A stretch of DNA of 64,000 nucleotides from Acidobacteriaceae bacterium. GTDB lineage: Bacteria > Acidobacteriota > Terriglobia > Terriglobales > Acidobacteriaceae. Position numbers and translations under genes: made by a program. Below, piece after piece: positions 38,279 to 47,125 of this stretch (within the stretch, counting starts at the first letter, position 1; each line of letters opens with the position of its first letter). Where the stretch lies: the NCBI GenBank assembly GCA_025462885.1, contig JAOAPN010000004.1, positions 1 to 64,000 on the forward strand. Reading direction: 5' to 3'. The notes under the pieces are model-generated. The model was not told where the DNA came from and made no database searches. It was given only the letters and a program-made list of their open reading frames with translations.

Positions 38279-38516
38279 AGACAAGGTTGGATAGGACCTC
38301 TCTTCTCTTCCGGACCCCACGAAGAGGTAAATAATTCCCATAGTTTAGATGTGTGTGAAATGTTTTGCCTATTCAATGGGGAAAACATTGTCCAAACAGT
38401 CATATGTTCTCTCAAAGGTGCCGTTTAGGCCCATGCCGGCTTTGGCACGTTAGGTGCTTACCTACAAGCAGAATCGATTGTTTCAATCTCTTTTAGATCT
38501 GCCTTGGGGAATCAAT

Positions 38517-39086
38517 ATGCTCTCGCTCATGAACTTACGCACTCTGCCCACTCTCAAGATGGCTCTCGTCGCCGTCGCTGCTGCCGTGCTCGCACTCGCC
38601 GCTCCCGCAAGCCTCCATGCCTCGCCGATCACCTACAACTTTGCGCTCACAGGGAACACCTCCAACGACTTCAGCGGCACCGGCACCTTCACCATTGAAG
38701 GCGCTCCCGTGACGAGCGGTGTCTCGACCTACTACCAGTCGAACCCCGCCACCATCGATGCGCTGACCTTCACCATCGGCGGTCAGACCTTCAGCCTCGC
38801 TGGGGCCTCCGGCACGCTGATCCAGTTCACCAACGGCCAACTGACAGACATCACCTTCGCAGAAGAGATCGGCGCAAACCCCTTCCGTTTCGCGCTCCAC
38901 ACCACCTCTGGATACGCGTTCTATTACAACAACGAGCAGAGCGCCTCCTACGGCACCTTCACCGCGGTGCAGGTGGCCTCTCCCTCGCCCGTTCCCGAGC
39001 CTGCTTCCATCGCAATGCTGGGAACTGGTCTGCTCGGCGGCGCAGCCGGACTCTATCGCCGCTTCGCATCGAAACGCCTCAGCTAA
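38517..39086 (+). CDS. PEP-CTERM sorted exported protein
   Basis: The 189-residue product has a long signal peptide (hydrophobic core LVAVAAAVLALAAPASLHA) and ends with a PEP-CTERM sorting signal: VPEPASIAML, a hydrophobic span (TGLLGGAAGLY) and RRFASKR. Exosortase would cut and anchor or release it, often with extracellular polysaccharide. The middle is a beta-rich Ser/Thr/Gly region of no known family. ATG at 38517 follows GGGGA; the frame is open from 38454 but earlier starts add no sensible signal. Confidence 0.9.
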   Translation: MLSLMNLRTLPTLKMALVAVAAAVLALAAPASLHASPITYNFALTGNTSNDFSGTGTFTIEGAPVTSGVSTYYQSNPATIDALTFTIGGQTFSLAGASGTLIQFTNGQLTDITFAEEIGANPFRFALHTTSGYAFYYNNEQSASYGTFTAVQVASPSPVPEPASIAMLGTGLLGGAAGLYRRFASKRLS

Positions 39087-39103
39087 CCGGATCGCGGCAC
39101 ATC

Positions 39104-39135
39104 AGCGGCAGAACTCCTTTCGGAGTTCTGCCGCT
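39104..39135. terminator. terminator after the PEP-CTERM gene
   Basis: A perfect 14-bp stem (39104-39117 with 39122-39135) with loop TTTC lies 17 bp after the stop and 31 bp before mutL. No long T-run follows. Confidence 0.7.
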
Positions 39136-39165
39136 TCGAGCGTCTGCTCCTCGTACAATCAGAGC

Positions 39166-41154
39166 ATGGGCCGCATCCGCATTTTGTCCGACGTCGTGGC
39201 GAACCAGATCGCCGCCGGTGAAGTCGTCGAGCGACCAGCCTCCGTCGTCAAGGAACTGCTCGAAAATTCCCTCGACGCCGGGGCGACCCGCATCCGCATC
39301 GAGGTCGAAGCCGGCGGACGCAAGCTCATCCGCATCATCGACAACGGCCACGGCATGGTCCAGGACGACGCCCTCCTCGCCTTCGAGCGCCATGCCACCT
39401 CCAAGCTCCGCACCTCCGACGACCTCCTCTCCATCGCCACCCTCGGCTTCCGCGGAGAAGCCCTCCCCTCGATTGCATCCGTCTCGCGCCTGACCCTCGA
39501 AACGCGTGCCCCCGAAGACGAGTCGGGAACCCTGGTCGAGATCGCCGGCGGCAACATCCTCCGCGTCGAGCCAGCCGGTCTTCCCGCCGGAACCACCATC
39601 ACCATCCGCGACCTCTTTTTCAACACCCCGGCCCGCCGCAAATTCCTAAAGTCCGAGCAGACTGAGCTCTCGCACATCGCCGCCCTCGTCACCCACTACG
39701 CTCTCGCGCATCCCACCCGCCACTTCGAACTGCACTCCGCGACGCAAGCCCTGCTCGTTGCCCCGGCTGTGGCCAATGCGGGCGACCGTCTCTTCCAGAT
39801 CTTTGGCCGCGACACCTTCCACCTCATGCTCCCGACCGCCGCCGAGATGGACTTCACCCGCGCCGGACTCCCCGAGCCCCCGCCCTGGAAGCGCGAGGCC
39901 GACTACGAACCCGCCGACCCCGGCTATCTCCGCATCACCGGCTTCGTCTCCAAGCCCGAGCTGCAGAAGCTCAATCGCAACTCCGTCTACGTCTTCGTCA
40001 ACCAGCGCCTCATCCGTGACAAGCTCATCCTCCACGCGCTCTCCGAGGCCTACCGCAACATTCTGCCTCCCACCAGCTTTCCCGTCGTCCTGCTCTTTCT
40101 CGAGATGCCACCGCAAGAGGTCGACGTCAACGTTCATCCTGCCAAGACCGAGGTCCGTTTCCGCCAGCCCAGCTTCGTCCACGACTTCGTCCGCGACACC
40201 GTCCGTACCACTCTCATTCAGGCGCGCCCCGCCGCCAGCTTCGTCAACGCCCTGTCTGGTGCCACCAACTCTGCGGCATCCTCCCTCCTGATCGACGTCA
40301 GTCCGCTTCCCGGCGCTCCGGATGATCCCATCTTCGACCCCACTCGGAAGCCGGACACTTTCTTCACCTCGGAGAACGATCCCTCGGCGCAGCAGTACCA
40401 GTCCGACTCTGCCCCGTTCCATCTCGCCGCGCCCATGGTTCCCGCCTCCCCCGGCCGCCTCGCCTTCAACGGCCACAGCATTTCGGTGGGCTATCCCGAC
40501 GCTAACGCCGATCCCTCTCTCGAAGATACGGTTCCAACTACCGGCAGCCCGCACGTCGCCGACACCCTCAACGCCCTCTCCACCCTGAAGCCGTTAGGCC
40601 AGCTCCGCGACTCCTTCATCCTCGCCGTCAACGAAGAAGGCCTCTGGATTATCGACCAGCACGTCGCCCACGAGCGCGTCCTCTTCGAGAAGGTCCTGCG
40701 CGAGCGCGACACCGAACAGGTCCAGCGCCAGCGTCTGCTGATGCCTCTGCTCATCGACCTCCTGCCGGCCCAAATGGTCGTCTTTGCCCGGCTCGCCGAC
40801 GAACTCGACCGCAACGGCTTTGAAGCCGAACCCTTTGGCCCCCGCACCCTCGCCATCAAAGCCGCCCCCGTAGGCCTCGAAGGCAGGGAACTCGAGATCA
40901 TGATCGAGGAACTTCTTGCCCTCCCCGACCCCACCCGCCAGACTGAGAACGCCGACACCCGCCGCCGCCGCATTGCAGCCAGCATCGCCTGCCACGCCGC
41001 CATCAAAATCAACCAGCCCCTCGACACCCAGAAGATCGCTTGGCTCCTCGACGCTCTCTCCAAGACCGAGCACCCGACTGCCTGCCCCCACGGCCGCCCC
41101 ATCGCTCTCCGCTACTCGCACAAAGACATCGCCAAAGCATTCCAACGCACCTAG
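39166..41154 (+). CDS. mutL: DNA mismatch repair endonuclease MutL
   Basis: The 662-residue protein couples MutS mismatch recognition to strand removal. The N-terminal GHKL ATPase has LLENSLDAGA, IDNGHGM and GFRGEALPSIASV; a proline-rich linker spans about 350-465. The C-terminal domain carries the endonuclease motif DQHxAHE-x4-E at about 497-508 (third A replaced by V) and CPHGRP at 640-645, so it is the nicking type found in bacteria without MutH. It is transcribed alone after a terminator. Confidence 0.96.
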   Translation: MGRIRILSDVVANQIAAGEVVERPASVVKELLENSLDAGATRIRIEVEAGGRKLIRIIDNGHGMVQDDALLAFERHATSKLRTSDDLLSIATLGFRGEALPSIASVSRLTLETRAPEDESGTLVEIAGGNILRVEPAGLPAGTTITIRDLFFNTPARRKFLKSEQTELSHIAALVTHYALAHPTRHFELHSATQALLVAPAVANAGDRLFQIFGRDTFHLMLPTAAEMDFTRAGLPEPPPWKREADYEPADPGYLRITGFVSKPELQKLNRNSVYVFVNQRLIRDKLILHALSEAYRNILPPTSFPVVLLFLEMPPQEVDVNVHPAKTEVRFRQPSFVHDFVRDTVRTTLIQARPAASFVNALSGATNSAASSLLIDVSPLPGAPDDPIFDPTRKPDTFFTSENDPSAQQYQSDSAPFHLAAPMVPASPGRLAFNGHSISVGYPDANADPSLEDTVPTTGSPHVADTLNALSTLKPLGQLRDSFILAVNEEGLWIIDQHVAHERVLFEKVLRERDTEQVQRQRLLMPLLIDLLPAQMVVFARLADELDRNGFEAEPFGPRTLAIKAAPVGLEGRELEIMIEELLALPDPTRQTENADTRRRRIAASIACHAAIKINQPLDTQKIAWLLDALSKTEHPTACPHGRPIALRYSHKDIAKAFQRT

Positions 41155-41404
41155 GCCAATGCCTCTGTTTTCGACTCGCACTCAATGGTCATCCTGAGCA
41201 AAGCGAGGGACCTGTTGTGCGCCTCAACAGGCAATACGCCTATCGCTGGTACCTAATACCGCACAACAAAATTGTCACTCGGCCAAAAAGCGATTGATAT
41301 GCGACTGAATCTGTCCTATAAAGAAATAGGACAGATTCAGTCGTAGTTCTATTCTTCTGATCCTGTAGTCCTATCCAGCGTTACCAACGTCAAGATCGGT
41401 GCTT
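41155..41404. other. intergenic region with dispersed repeat fragment
   Basis: 250 bp without a gene. GGTCATCCTGAGCAAAGCGAG at about 41188 resembles the CATTCTGAGCGCAGCGAAG segment at 45728, a fragment of a dispersed repeat. A perfect inverted repeat follows at 41302-41343. Confidence 0.5.
41302..41343. repeat. perfect 18-bp inverted repeat
   Basis: Arms 41302-41319 and 41326-41343 are exact reverse complements around AAAGAA. It lies 62 bp before the EF-hand operon. It could terminate mutL transcription or regulate the operon; no T-run follows. Confidence 0.6.
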
Positions 41405-42244
41405 ATGAACAATAAAACTCTGGTGGCTCTCTGCCTGCTCGCCTCTGCCTCACTCCATGCACAAGCTCCTCGCGGCCAAGGAGGTCCCGGTGGTCCCGGC
41501 GGCCCGCCTCAGCCGCCCCGCCCAACCGTAGTCGTGCTCGACACCGACAAGGACGGTACGATCTCCGCAGTCGAGATTCAGGCTGCCTCCAAATCCCTTC
41601 TGATCCTGGACAAGAACGGGGACGGCCAGTTGACTGCCGACGAATTCAGCGCACGCATGCCGATGAATGAGCCACCTTCTTCCGACGAGTTGCTGAACCG
41701 TCTGATGGCGTTCGACAAGAACGGCGACGGTATCCTGACCAAAGACGAAGTGCCGGAGCGGATGCAGCCTCTTTTTGATCGCGGGGACACGAACAAGGAC
41801 GGCAAGCTGACCGCAGAGGAGATCAAAGCCCTCTCGGGCGCGCAGCCCACCCCGGCCGGACCGCGCATTCGTCCCAACTCCACGCGTCAGGACCCGATTC
41901 TGCGGGCGCTCGATACCGATCAGGACGCAGTGATCTCCGCAGCCGAGATTGCGGCTGCTCCCACGACCCTGAAGACCCTGGACAAGAACGGCGACGGGCA
42001 ATTGACCGCGAACGAGTTCAATCCACCCCCGGCCACCCCCGCCTCGCGCGTCGAACACATGCTCGAGGAATGGGACACCAATAAAGACGGCAAGCTCTCC
42101 AAGGCGGAGTGCCCCGACCGCCTTCAGCCGCAGTTCGAATCCCTCGATAAGAACAGCGACGGCTTCCTCACCCCAGACGAACTCACCCTCTACTTCGCCA
42201 ACATGCCCACGCCCGGCGCGCGCCAGGAAGGACCTCGCCCGTAA
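41405..42244 (+). CDS. secreted protein with eight EF-hand loops
   Basis: The 279-residue protein has a signal peptide (MNNKTLVALCLLASASLHAQA), a Gly/Pro linker and eight EF-hand-type calcium loops, e.g. DTDKDGTISAVE, DKNGDGQLTADE, DKNGDGILTKDE, DTNKDGKLTAEE, then a second block DTDQDAVISAAE, DKNGDGQLTANE, DTNKDGKLSKAE, DKNSDGFLTPDE. The two blocks of four match each other in order, so the protein arose by internal duplication. The fifth loop (DQDA) has lost a glycine and may bind weakly. ATG at 41405 starts the signal peptide. The stop overlaps the next ATG by one base, so it heads a three-gene operon. Confidence 0.92.
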   Translation: MNNKTLVALCLLASASLHAQAPRGQGGPGGPGGPPQPPRPTVVVLDTDKDGTISAVEIQAASKSLLILDKNGDGQLTADEFSARMPMNEPPSSDELLNRLMAFDKNGDGILTKDEVPERMQPLFDRGDTNKDGKLTAEEIKALSGAQPTPAGPRIRPNSTRQDPILRALDTDQDAVISAAEIAAAPTTLKTLDKNGDGQLTANEFNPPPATPASRVEHMLEEWDTNKDGKLSKAECPDRLQPQFESLDKNSDGFLTPDELTLYFANMPTPGARQEGPRP

Positions 42245-43788
42245 TGACGACTCGCCTTCGATCCTCAGCCTCCAGATCCTTCGCCTCCATCGGTCTTTTG
42301 ATTGCATCCCTCAGCGCAGCCCCCTGCGTCTTTGCCGCAACTCCTCAGCAGCACCAGTATGTCTTCCACCACGAGAACGTCCTCGGCACTTCGCTGGAGC
42401 TGAAGATTCGCGCTACGTCTCCTGATGCTGCCAGCCGCGCCGAGTCCGGCGTCCTCGCCGAGATCGACCGCGAAAACCGCATCCTCAGCGCCTGGCAGCC
42501 CGATAGCGAGTTCTCCCGCTGGGCCGGCACGCAGGGAACCGCCGAGCATGTCTCGCCCGAGCTGTTCCAGGTCCTCAGCCTCTTCGACCTGTGGCGTGAG
42601 AAGACCGGCGGCGCCCTCGATGCTTCCGCCGAAGTCGCCGTCCGCGCGTGGAAGAAGGCGGCCGCTGAAAACCGCGCTCCCAATCCAACCGAGCTGCAGA
42701 CTGCTGTCGTGCAGATGCAGCAGCCGCACTGGAGACTCGACGCCGAGCACCAGACCGCGACCCATCTCGATCGCTCTCCGATTGCGCTAAACTCCTTCGC
42801 CAAAAGCTACATCGCCGGCAACGCCGCCAATGCAGCCCTCGCAAACGCACCTGAAGTTAGCGGCGTCCTGCTCAACGTAGGCGGCGACATCGTCCTCCGC
42901 GGCTCCATCGCCAGCAGCATCGACATCGCCAACCCGCAGGCCGACGCCGAGAACGACGTTCCCATGGACCGCGTCACCCTCAGCAACCGCGCCATCGCCA
43001 CCAGCGGAGGCTACCGTCGTGGCGTCGATATCAGCGGAGCGCACTTCTCGCACATCGTCGATCCCCGCACCGCGCTTCCGGTCAATCACGTCCTCAGCTC
43101 GACCGTCATCGCGCCAGATCCGTCGGAGGCCGGAGCCCTCTCGACTGCCTTCTCCGTGATGACCCCAGGCGAGAGTCAGCGCCTCGCCGCCCAGCTCCGC
43201 AACGTCGACTACATGATCCTCCTCAAGGACGGCACCCGCATCACCAGCCGCGGATGGAGCGCCCTTGAACTCCCGCGCCTCCAAACGGCAAGTTACGTCC
43301 CGCAGGCTAAATCCGCCGCTCCCGCAGTTGCCGGTGCGATGGACGTTACCATCTCCCTCGAACTGGCCCGCATGGACAACCCCCGCTACCGCCGTCCCTT
43401 CGTAGCCGTCTGGGTCGAAGATAAGGACCGCTTCCCGGTCCGCACTCTCGCGCTCTGGTTCGATAAGACTCGCTGGCTCCCCGATCTCAAGACCTGGTAC
43501 CGCGACGACCGCGTCCGTTCCATGGTCGAAGGCTCGGACGTTACCACCACCGTCTCCAGCGCCACCCGTCCCCCGGGCAAGTACACCCTCCGCTGGGACG
43601 GCAAGGATCAGGCCGGCAAGCCGGTGAAGCCCGGTAAGTACACCATCAGCATCGAAGCCGCGCGCGAGCACGGAACCTACCAGGTCGTCCGGCAGGAGAT
43701 CGACTTCGACGGCAAAACCCCCAGCCAGTTCACCATGCCCGGGAATACCGAGATAGCGGCGGCCAGCGTTGACTACCGTAAGAGATAA
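42244..43788 (+). CDS. ApbE FMN transferase fused to DUF2271
   Basis: The 514-residue exported protein starts with a signal peptide (about 1-32). Residues about 40-340 are an ApbE FAD:protein FMN transferase, which attaches FMN to threonines of extracytosolic redox proteins; seen are LGTSLELKI, LNVGGDIVLRG, AIATSGGYRR and HIVDPRTALPV with the Mg-binding region. Residues about 360-514 are a DUF2271 domain (VAVWVEDKDRFPVRTLALWFDKTRWLPDLKTWYR and PGKYTLRWDGKDQAGKPVKPGKYTI). It follows the EF-hand gene with an ATGA-type overlap and precedes a PepSY membrane protein, so the three genes likely act in one extracytosolic flavin pathway. Confidence 0.9.
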   Translation: MTTRLRSSASRSFASIGLLIASLSAAPCVFAATPQQHQYVFHHENVLGTSLELKIRATSPDAASRAESGVLAEIDRENRILSAWQPDSEFSRWAGTQGTAEHVSPELFQVLSLFDLWREKTGGALDASAEVAVRAWKKAAAENRAPNPTELQTAVVQMQQPHWRLDAEHQTATHLDRSPIALNSFAKSYIAGNAANAALANAPEVSGVLLNVGGDIVLRGSIASSIDIANPQADAENDVPMDRVTLSNRAIATSGGYRRGVDISGAHFSHIVDPRTALPVNHVLSSTVIAPDPSEAGALSTAFSVMTPGESQRLAAQLRNVDYMILLKDGTRITSRGWSALELPRLQTASYVPQAKSAAPAVAGAMDVTISLELARMDNPRYRRPFVAVWVEDKDRFPVRTLALWFDKTRWLPDLKTWYRDDRVRSMVEGSDVTTTVSSATRPPGKYTLRWDGKDQAGKPVKPGKYTISIEAAREHGTYQVVRQEIDFDGKTPSQFTMPGNTEIAAASVDYRKR

Positions 43789-44431
43789 AGAAGGCCTGCA
43801 AGAAAAATCCGTTCCTACACCCGCCAGCGCGAAGAAGCCGATGTCGTGGCGCGTGGCGCTGCGCCGCCGCACCGCCATCGTCTCGCGCTGGCTCCACATC
43901 TACCTATCGATGGTCAGCTTCGCGATCGTGCTGTTCTTTTCGGTCACGGGCTACACGCTGAATCACACCGACTGGTTCGCCGCGAAGGAGCAGACCGTTC
44001 GCTCCGTAGGCACCATGCCGCAGCAATGGCTCAAGGAGCCGGCGAAGCTGGAGATCGTCGAACAGCTTCGCAATCAGCACAAGATTCATGGAGCCATGAG
44101 CGACTTCCGCGTGGAAGACGCGCAGCTCTCCGTCTCCTTCAAGGGTCCCGGCTACACCGCAGATAGCTTCATCGACCGCGAAACCGGCAAGTACGAGGTC
44201 ATCGAAACCCGCAACGGCTTCGTCGCCGTCATCAACGACCTGCACAAGGGCCGCGACACCGGCAAGGTTTGGTCCGGCGTGATCGATGCCTCTGCTCTTC
44301 TGCTGGTGCTGGTCTCCTTCACTGGACTGGTCTTGATCTTCTTCGTCTACAAGCGGCGCACGGCTGGTCTTATCCTCGCAGCGTTTGGCGGGATCTTTTG
44401 CGTCGCGCTCTACAAAATCTTCGTTCCCTGA
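43769..44431 (+). CDS. PepSY-associated membrane protein
   Basis: The 220-residue protein has the layout of PepSY-associated TM proteins: a first span after RWLHIYLSM (VSFAIVLFFSVTGYTLNH), a large external PepSY-like loop (about 70-160, with HKIHGAMSDFRVED and KYEVIETRNGFVAVINDLHKGRDTG), a second span with SALLLVLVSFTGLVLIFF and a short third one. Histidines in the loop ends (LHIYL, NHT, DLHKG) could bind haem, as in related b-type cytochrome-like PepSY proteins; that is inference. The TTG start at 43769 overlaps the ApbE gene; ATG at 43841 is an alternative that keeps all spans. Confidence 0.83.
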   Translation: MTTVRDKEGLQEKSVPTPASAKKPMSWRVALRRRTAIVSRWLHIYLSMVSFAIVLFFSVTGYTLNHTDWFAAKEQTVRSVGTMPQQWLKEPAKLEIVEQLRNQHKIHGAMSDFRVEDAQLSVSFKGPGYTADSFIDRETGKYEVIETRNGFVAVINDLHKGRDTGKVWSGVIDASALLLVLVSFTGLVLIFFVYKRRTAGLILAAFGGIFCVALYKIFVP

Positions 44432-44448
44432 TTGAAAGGGCCCTGATT

Positions 44449-44579
44449 GGAAGGGCACCCCTTCAGGTGTGCCACAACCGCGCTCTTTGATTTATTTCTT
44501 TTACCGGTTCGCTCCTGGCGAACCGGTAAAAGAATAGAAGTGTGAACTTCTTTCGGCATGGCTAAAGCCATGCCCTTCC
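44449..44579. repeat. three-hairpin dispersed element, copy B
   Basis: 131 bp with the ends GGAAGGGC (44449-44456) and GCCCTTCC (44572-44579), a first hairpin with one mismatch, a central 17-bp stem (44496-44512 with 44518-44534) and a last hairpin (44555-44574). The central stem differs in sequence from copies A and C but keeps pairing, a sign that structure is maintained. The rest of the 319-bp gap (44432-44750) holds no gene. Confidence 0.83.
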
Positions 44580-44750
44580 GCAATCCTTCGAATTTATTCG
44601 AACCAACGAAAATGGATTGTCGGTATACGGGTCTATCGGTGTGCCTTGTTCCCCCAGTACCTGCAAGAGGAAAATTAGCGGTACCTCTCGCGTCATCTTC
44701 CGCAACCCAGTAGGATGGGTGCGCAGCAAAATAGCGCTTCTGGAGACCCC

Positions 44751-45632
44751 ATGCCATCGACCCGCCGAGACTTCCTCAAGACTTCAGCCGCCGCCCTTAC
44801 CCTGGCCGCGAACGCCCGTCTACTGCACGCCGCGCCGCCGAAGCTGCCTATCGCGATCCAACTCTACTCGGTCCGCGAAGACCTGGCCAAGTCCTTTGAG
44901 CCTACCCTCAAGACGCTTTCCTCTCTCGGCTATCAGGAAGTGGAAGCCGCCGGCTTCTTCAACCACTCCGCCGCAGAGGTCAAGACCGCGTTCAAGAACG
45001 CCAACCTCCGCTGCCCCAGCGCCCATTACAACTTCCAGCTCATGAGCACCCAGCTTGACCAGATCATCGAGTTTGGCCACGAACTGGGTTTGCAGTACAT
45101 CGTCTGCGCCAGCCCCGGCAAGGCTCCCGCCAACGCCCAGACCAAGGGACCCCACACCCTCGACGACTGGAAGTTCAACGCCGAAAACTTCAATCGCTTC
45201 GGCGAAAAGATCAAGGCCGCCGGCATGACCTTCGCCTATCACAATCACTACGTCGAATTTCACCCACTCCCCGACGGCAGCATCCCGATGGATCAGCTCA
45301 TGACCCTCACCGATCCCGCCAAGGTGCACTTCGAGATGGACTGCGGCTGGGTGGTTGTCGGAGGCGGCAACCCCGTCGAATTCCTCAAGAAGCACGGCCC
45401 CCGCATCTGCATGCTGCACATCAAGGACTTCGTCGCCGCGCATCCCAGCGCCGACGGTAAGACTCCCACTCCCACCGAACTCGGCCGCGGCGTCATCGAC
45501 TACCGCCCCATCTTCCAGGCCGCCAACCCCGCCTACATCAAGCACGCGTTCGTCGAGCAGGAGGGTTACGACATCCCCCAGGACCAGTCCCTCAAGGTTG
45601 ACGCAGACTACCTCAAAGCCCTCTACAAATAA
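44751..45632 (+). CDS. Tat-exported sugar phosphate isomerase/epimerase-like protein
   Basis: The 293-residue protein begins with a twin-arginine signal (MPSTRRDFLKTSAAALTLAANARLLHA) and continues as a xylose-isomerase-like TIM barrel: IAIQLYSVREDL, GYQEVEAAGFF, YIVCASPGKAP, TFAYHNHYVEF, FEMDCGWVVVGG and MLHIKDF. These supply the metal-binding E, D and H positions of the AP-endonuclease-2 superfamily. The substrate is unknown; relatives act on sugars or inositols. ATG at 44751 follows GGAG and matches the Tat motif; the frame opens 36 bp earlier. Confidence 0.9.
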   Translation: MPSTRRDFLKTSAAALTLAANARLLHAAPPKLPIAIQLYSVREDLAKSFEPTLKTLSSLGYQEVEAAGFFNHSAAEVKTAFKNANLRCPSAHYNFQLMSTQLDQIIEFGHELGLQYIVCASPGKAPANAQTKGPHTLDDWKFNAENFNRFGEKIKAAGMTFAYHNHYVEFHPLPDGSIPMDQLMTLTDPAKVHFEMDCGWVVVGGGNPVEFLKKHGPRICMLHIKDFVAAHPSADGKTPTPTELGRGVIDYRPIFQAANPAYIKHAFVEQEGYDIPQDQSLKVDADYLKALYK

Positions 45633-45747
45633 GCTCGCCCAACCTAAGGCGAAACAGGGAACACCTGCACCCTGTTTCGCTCACGCTCTCGTGCTCTCGT
45701 GCTTTAGAGCACCTGTAAACTTCCGTCATTCTGAGCGCAGCGAAGAA

Positions 45748-45870
45748 CCCCCGTATTCTTCAAATAGAGCGGACCAGCCCATAGCGCGGTACCCGTCAGC
45801 CCCCCGCATTTTGCTAAATGGAGCGGACCAGCTCGTAGCGCGGTATCCGTCAAAACCCCCGTATTTCGTC
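45748..45870. repeat. imperfect 53-55 bp tandem repeat
   Basis: Units begin at 45748, 45801 and 45856 (third truncated) with CCCCCGYATT and contain GAGCGGACCAGC and TAGCGCGGTAYCCGTCA. A CATTCTGAGCGCAGCGAAG segment just upstream belongs to a dispersed repeat. The 285-bp gap 45633-45917 has no gene. Confidence 0.65.
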
Positions 45871-45917
45871 TTTGCTATCGCACTTCTTCTTGCTCTATTC
45901 CATCTGCGAAAATTGCT

Positions 45918-46850
45918 CTACCCCTTCGCCGCGGCATAGTACTTATCCAGATCAATGACGTGCCGTCCGTAAGCGAACCCCACCAGGTCCCACACCGAAA
46001 GCTCCGCCGCGAACGCTTTACCGCTCGCCCCCTGCAGAAGATATTTCGGTGCAAGCACCATGTTCTTCGCGGCCCGCCCGATCATGTATCGCGGCACACC
46101 GAGCAAATAAGGCACTGGCTCACGAACCTCCCGCGCCAGGTACCCCTGCGACACCGCCCGCCAATACGCCCACTTGCGGTGATAGCTCCGCGTCAGCCGC
46201 GACTCCGGAATGTAATGCAGAATCAGCAGATCAGGAACGTGCAGCCCATGGATCTTAGCCGCCTTCAGCCGTCCATAAAACTCTGCATCTTCCTCCGAGA
46301 GCAGTCCCTTCCCGCTCCGGCCCAGCTTCGCGGAATAGAGTCCCACCTTGTCGAAGACGCTCCGCCGCATGACTGCATTGCCACCCATCAGATTTCCCTG
46401 GAATGCAGCATCCATAGGACCGCGTTGCTTGGCTGTGACGATCCCGATCGCTGCGTTGTATCCCGGCGGAAGCCAATTCGGCGAAGCTGCCGACCAGTTC
46501 GGAAGATACGGTCCACCGATAAACTGCACACTCGGATCTTGAAACTCGCGGTACACCACCTCGATCCAGTCTTTGGCCACCTCTTCATCGTCATCGATGA
46601 AGCCGATCAAGTCGCCCGTCCCTGCCGCAATGCCCCCATTGCGCGCAGACGACAGCCCCTGCATGCGCTCCCGCACATACTGCACCGGATACTCCCGCGC
46701 CACCTGCTCGGTGTCGTCGGAGCTGTTATTGTCCACCACGATGATCTGCACCTCCAGGCCATCCGGTACAGTCGCCGCGAGCAGGCTCGCAATGGTCTTT
46801 CGCAGCAATCCACTCCGGTTATACGTCGGCACCACAATATCCAGCTTCAA
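45918..46850 (-). CDS. family 2 glycosyltransferase
   Basis: The 310-residue protein has a GT-A fold: nucleotide-binding start LDIVVPTYNRSGLLRKTIASLL, VDNNSSDDT, the metal motif FIDDDEE (DxD type, near 85-91) and GGNAVMRRSVFDKVG, with EEDAEFYGRLK as the base region. It most likely transfers a sugar to a cell-surface glycan or lipid. The C-terminal part (about 235-300) has hydrophobic helices and may attach to the membrane. No other glycan genes lie beside it. Confidence 0.9.
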   Translation of the reverse strand: MKLDIVVPTYNRSGLLRKTIASLLAATVPDGLEVQIIVVDNNSSDDTEQVAREYPVQYVRERMQGLSSARNGGIAAGTGDLIGFIDDDEEVAKDWIEVVYREFQDPSVQFIGGPYLPNWSAASPNWLPPGYNAAIGIVTAKQRGPMDAAFQGNLMGGNAVMRRSVFDKVGLYSAKLGRSGKGLLSEEDAEFYGRLKAAKIHGLHVPDLLILHYIPESRLTRSYHRKWAYWRAVSQGYLAREVREPVPYLLGVPRYMIGRAAKNMVLAPKYLLQGASGKAFAAELSVWDLVGFAYGRHVIDLDKYYAAAKG

Positions 46851-46963
46851 GACAATTCCTTCCCAAAAAACAACACTGACAGCCGTAACTCAGCATAGTG
46901 CAGACCACGCGTAAACGGCGCTCAAAATCCATCACCCTTGGAGAGCGGCAACCCGGTCTCCCG

Positions 46964-47125
46964 AAACATCCACCAGGGAGAAGCGCGCGATGCTCCCCCA
47001 AAAGCCTCCCCAGCGGAAGCGTACGCGATGCTCCCCGAAAGCATCCCCAGCGGAGGAATGCGCGATGCCCCCCAAAAACATCCACCGGGAGAAGCACGCG
47101 ATGCCCCCAAAAACATCCACCACGG
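46964..47125. repeat. 37-bp tandem repeat, about 4.4 units
   Basis: Units start at 46964, 47001, 47038, 47076 and 47111 (lengths 37, 37, 38, 35, partial). Each begins AAACATCC or AAAGCMTCC, has CCRGCGGRRG/CCAGGGAGAAG in the middle and ends CGCGATGCYCCCC. Units are adjacent without unique spacers. Confidence 0.85.

Noticed and set aside
46964-47125. CRISPR array
   Set aside because: Units adjoin with no unique spacers, period is 37 bp in total, copies are degenerate and no cas genes are near.
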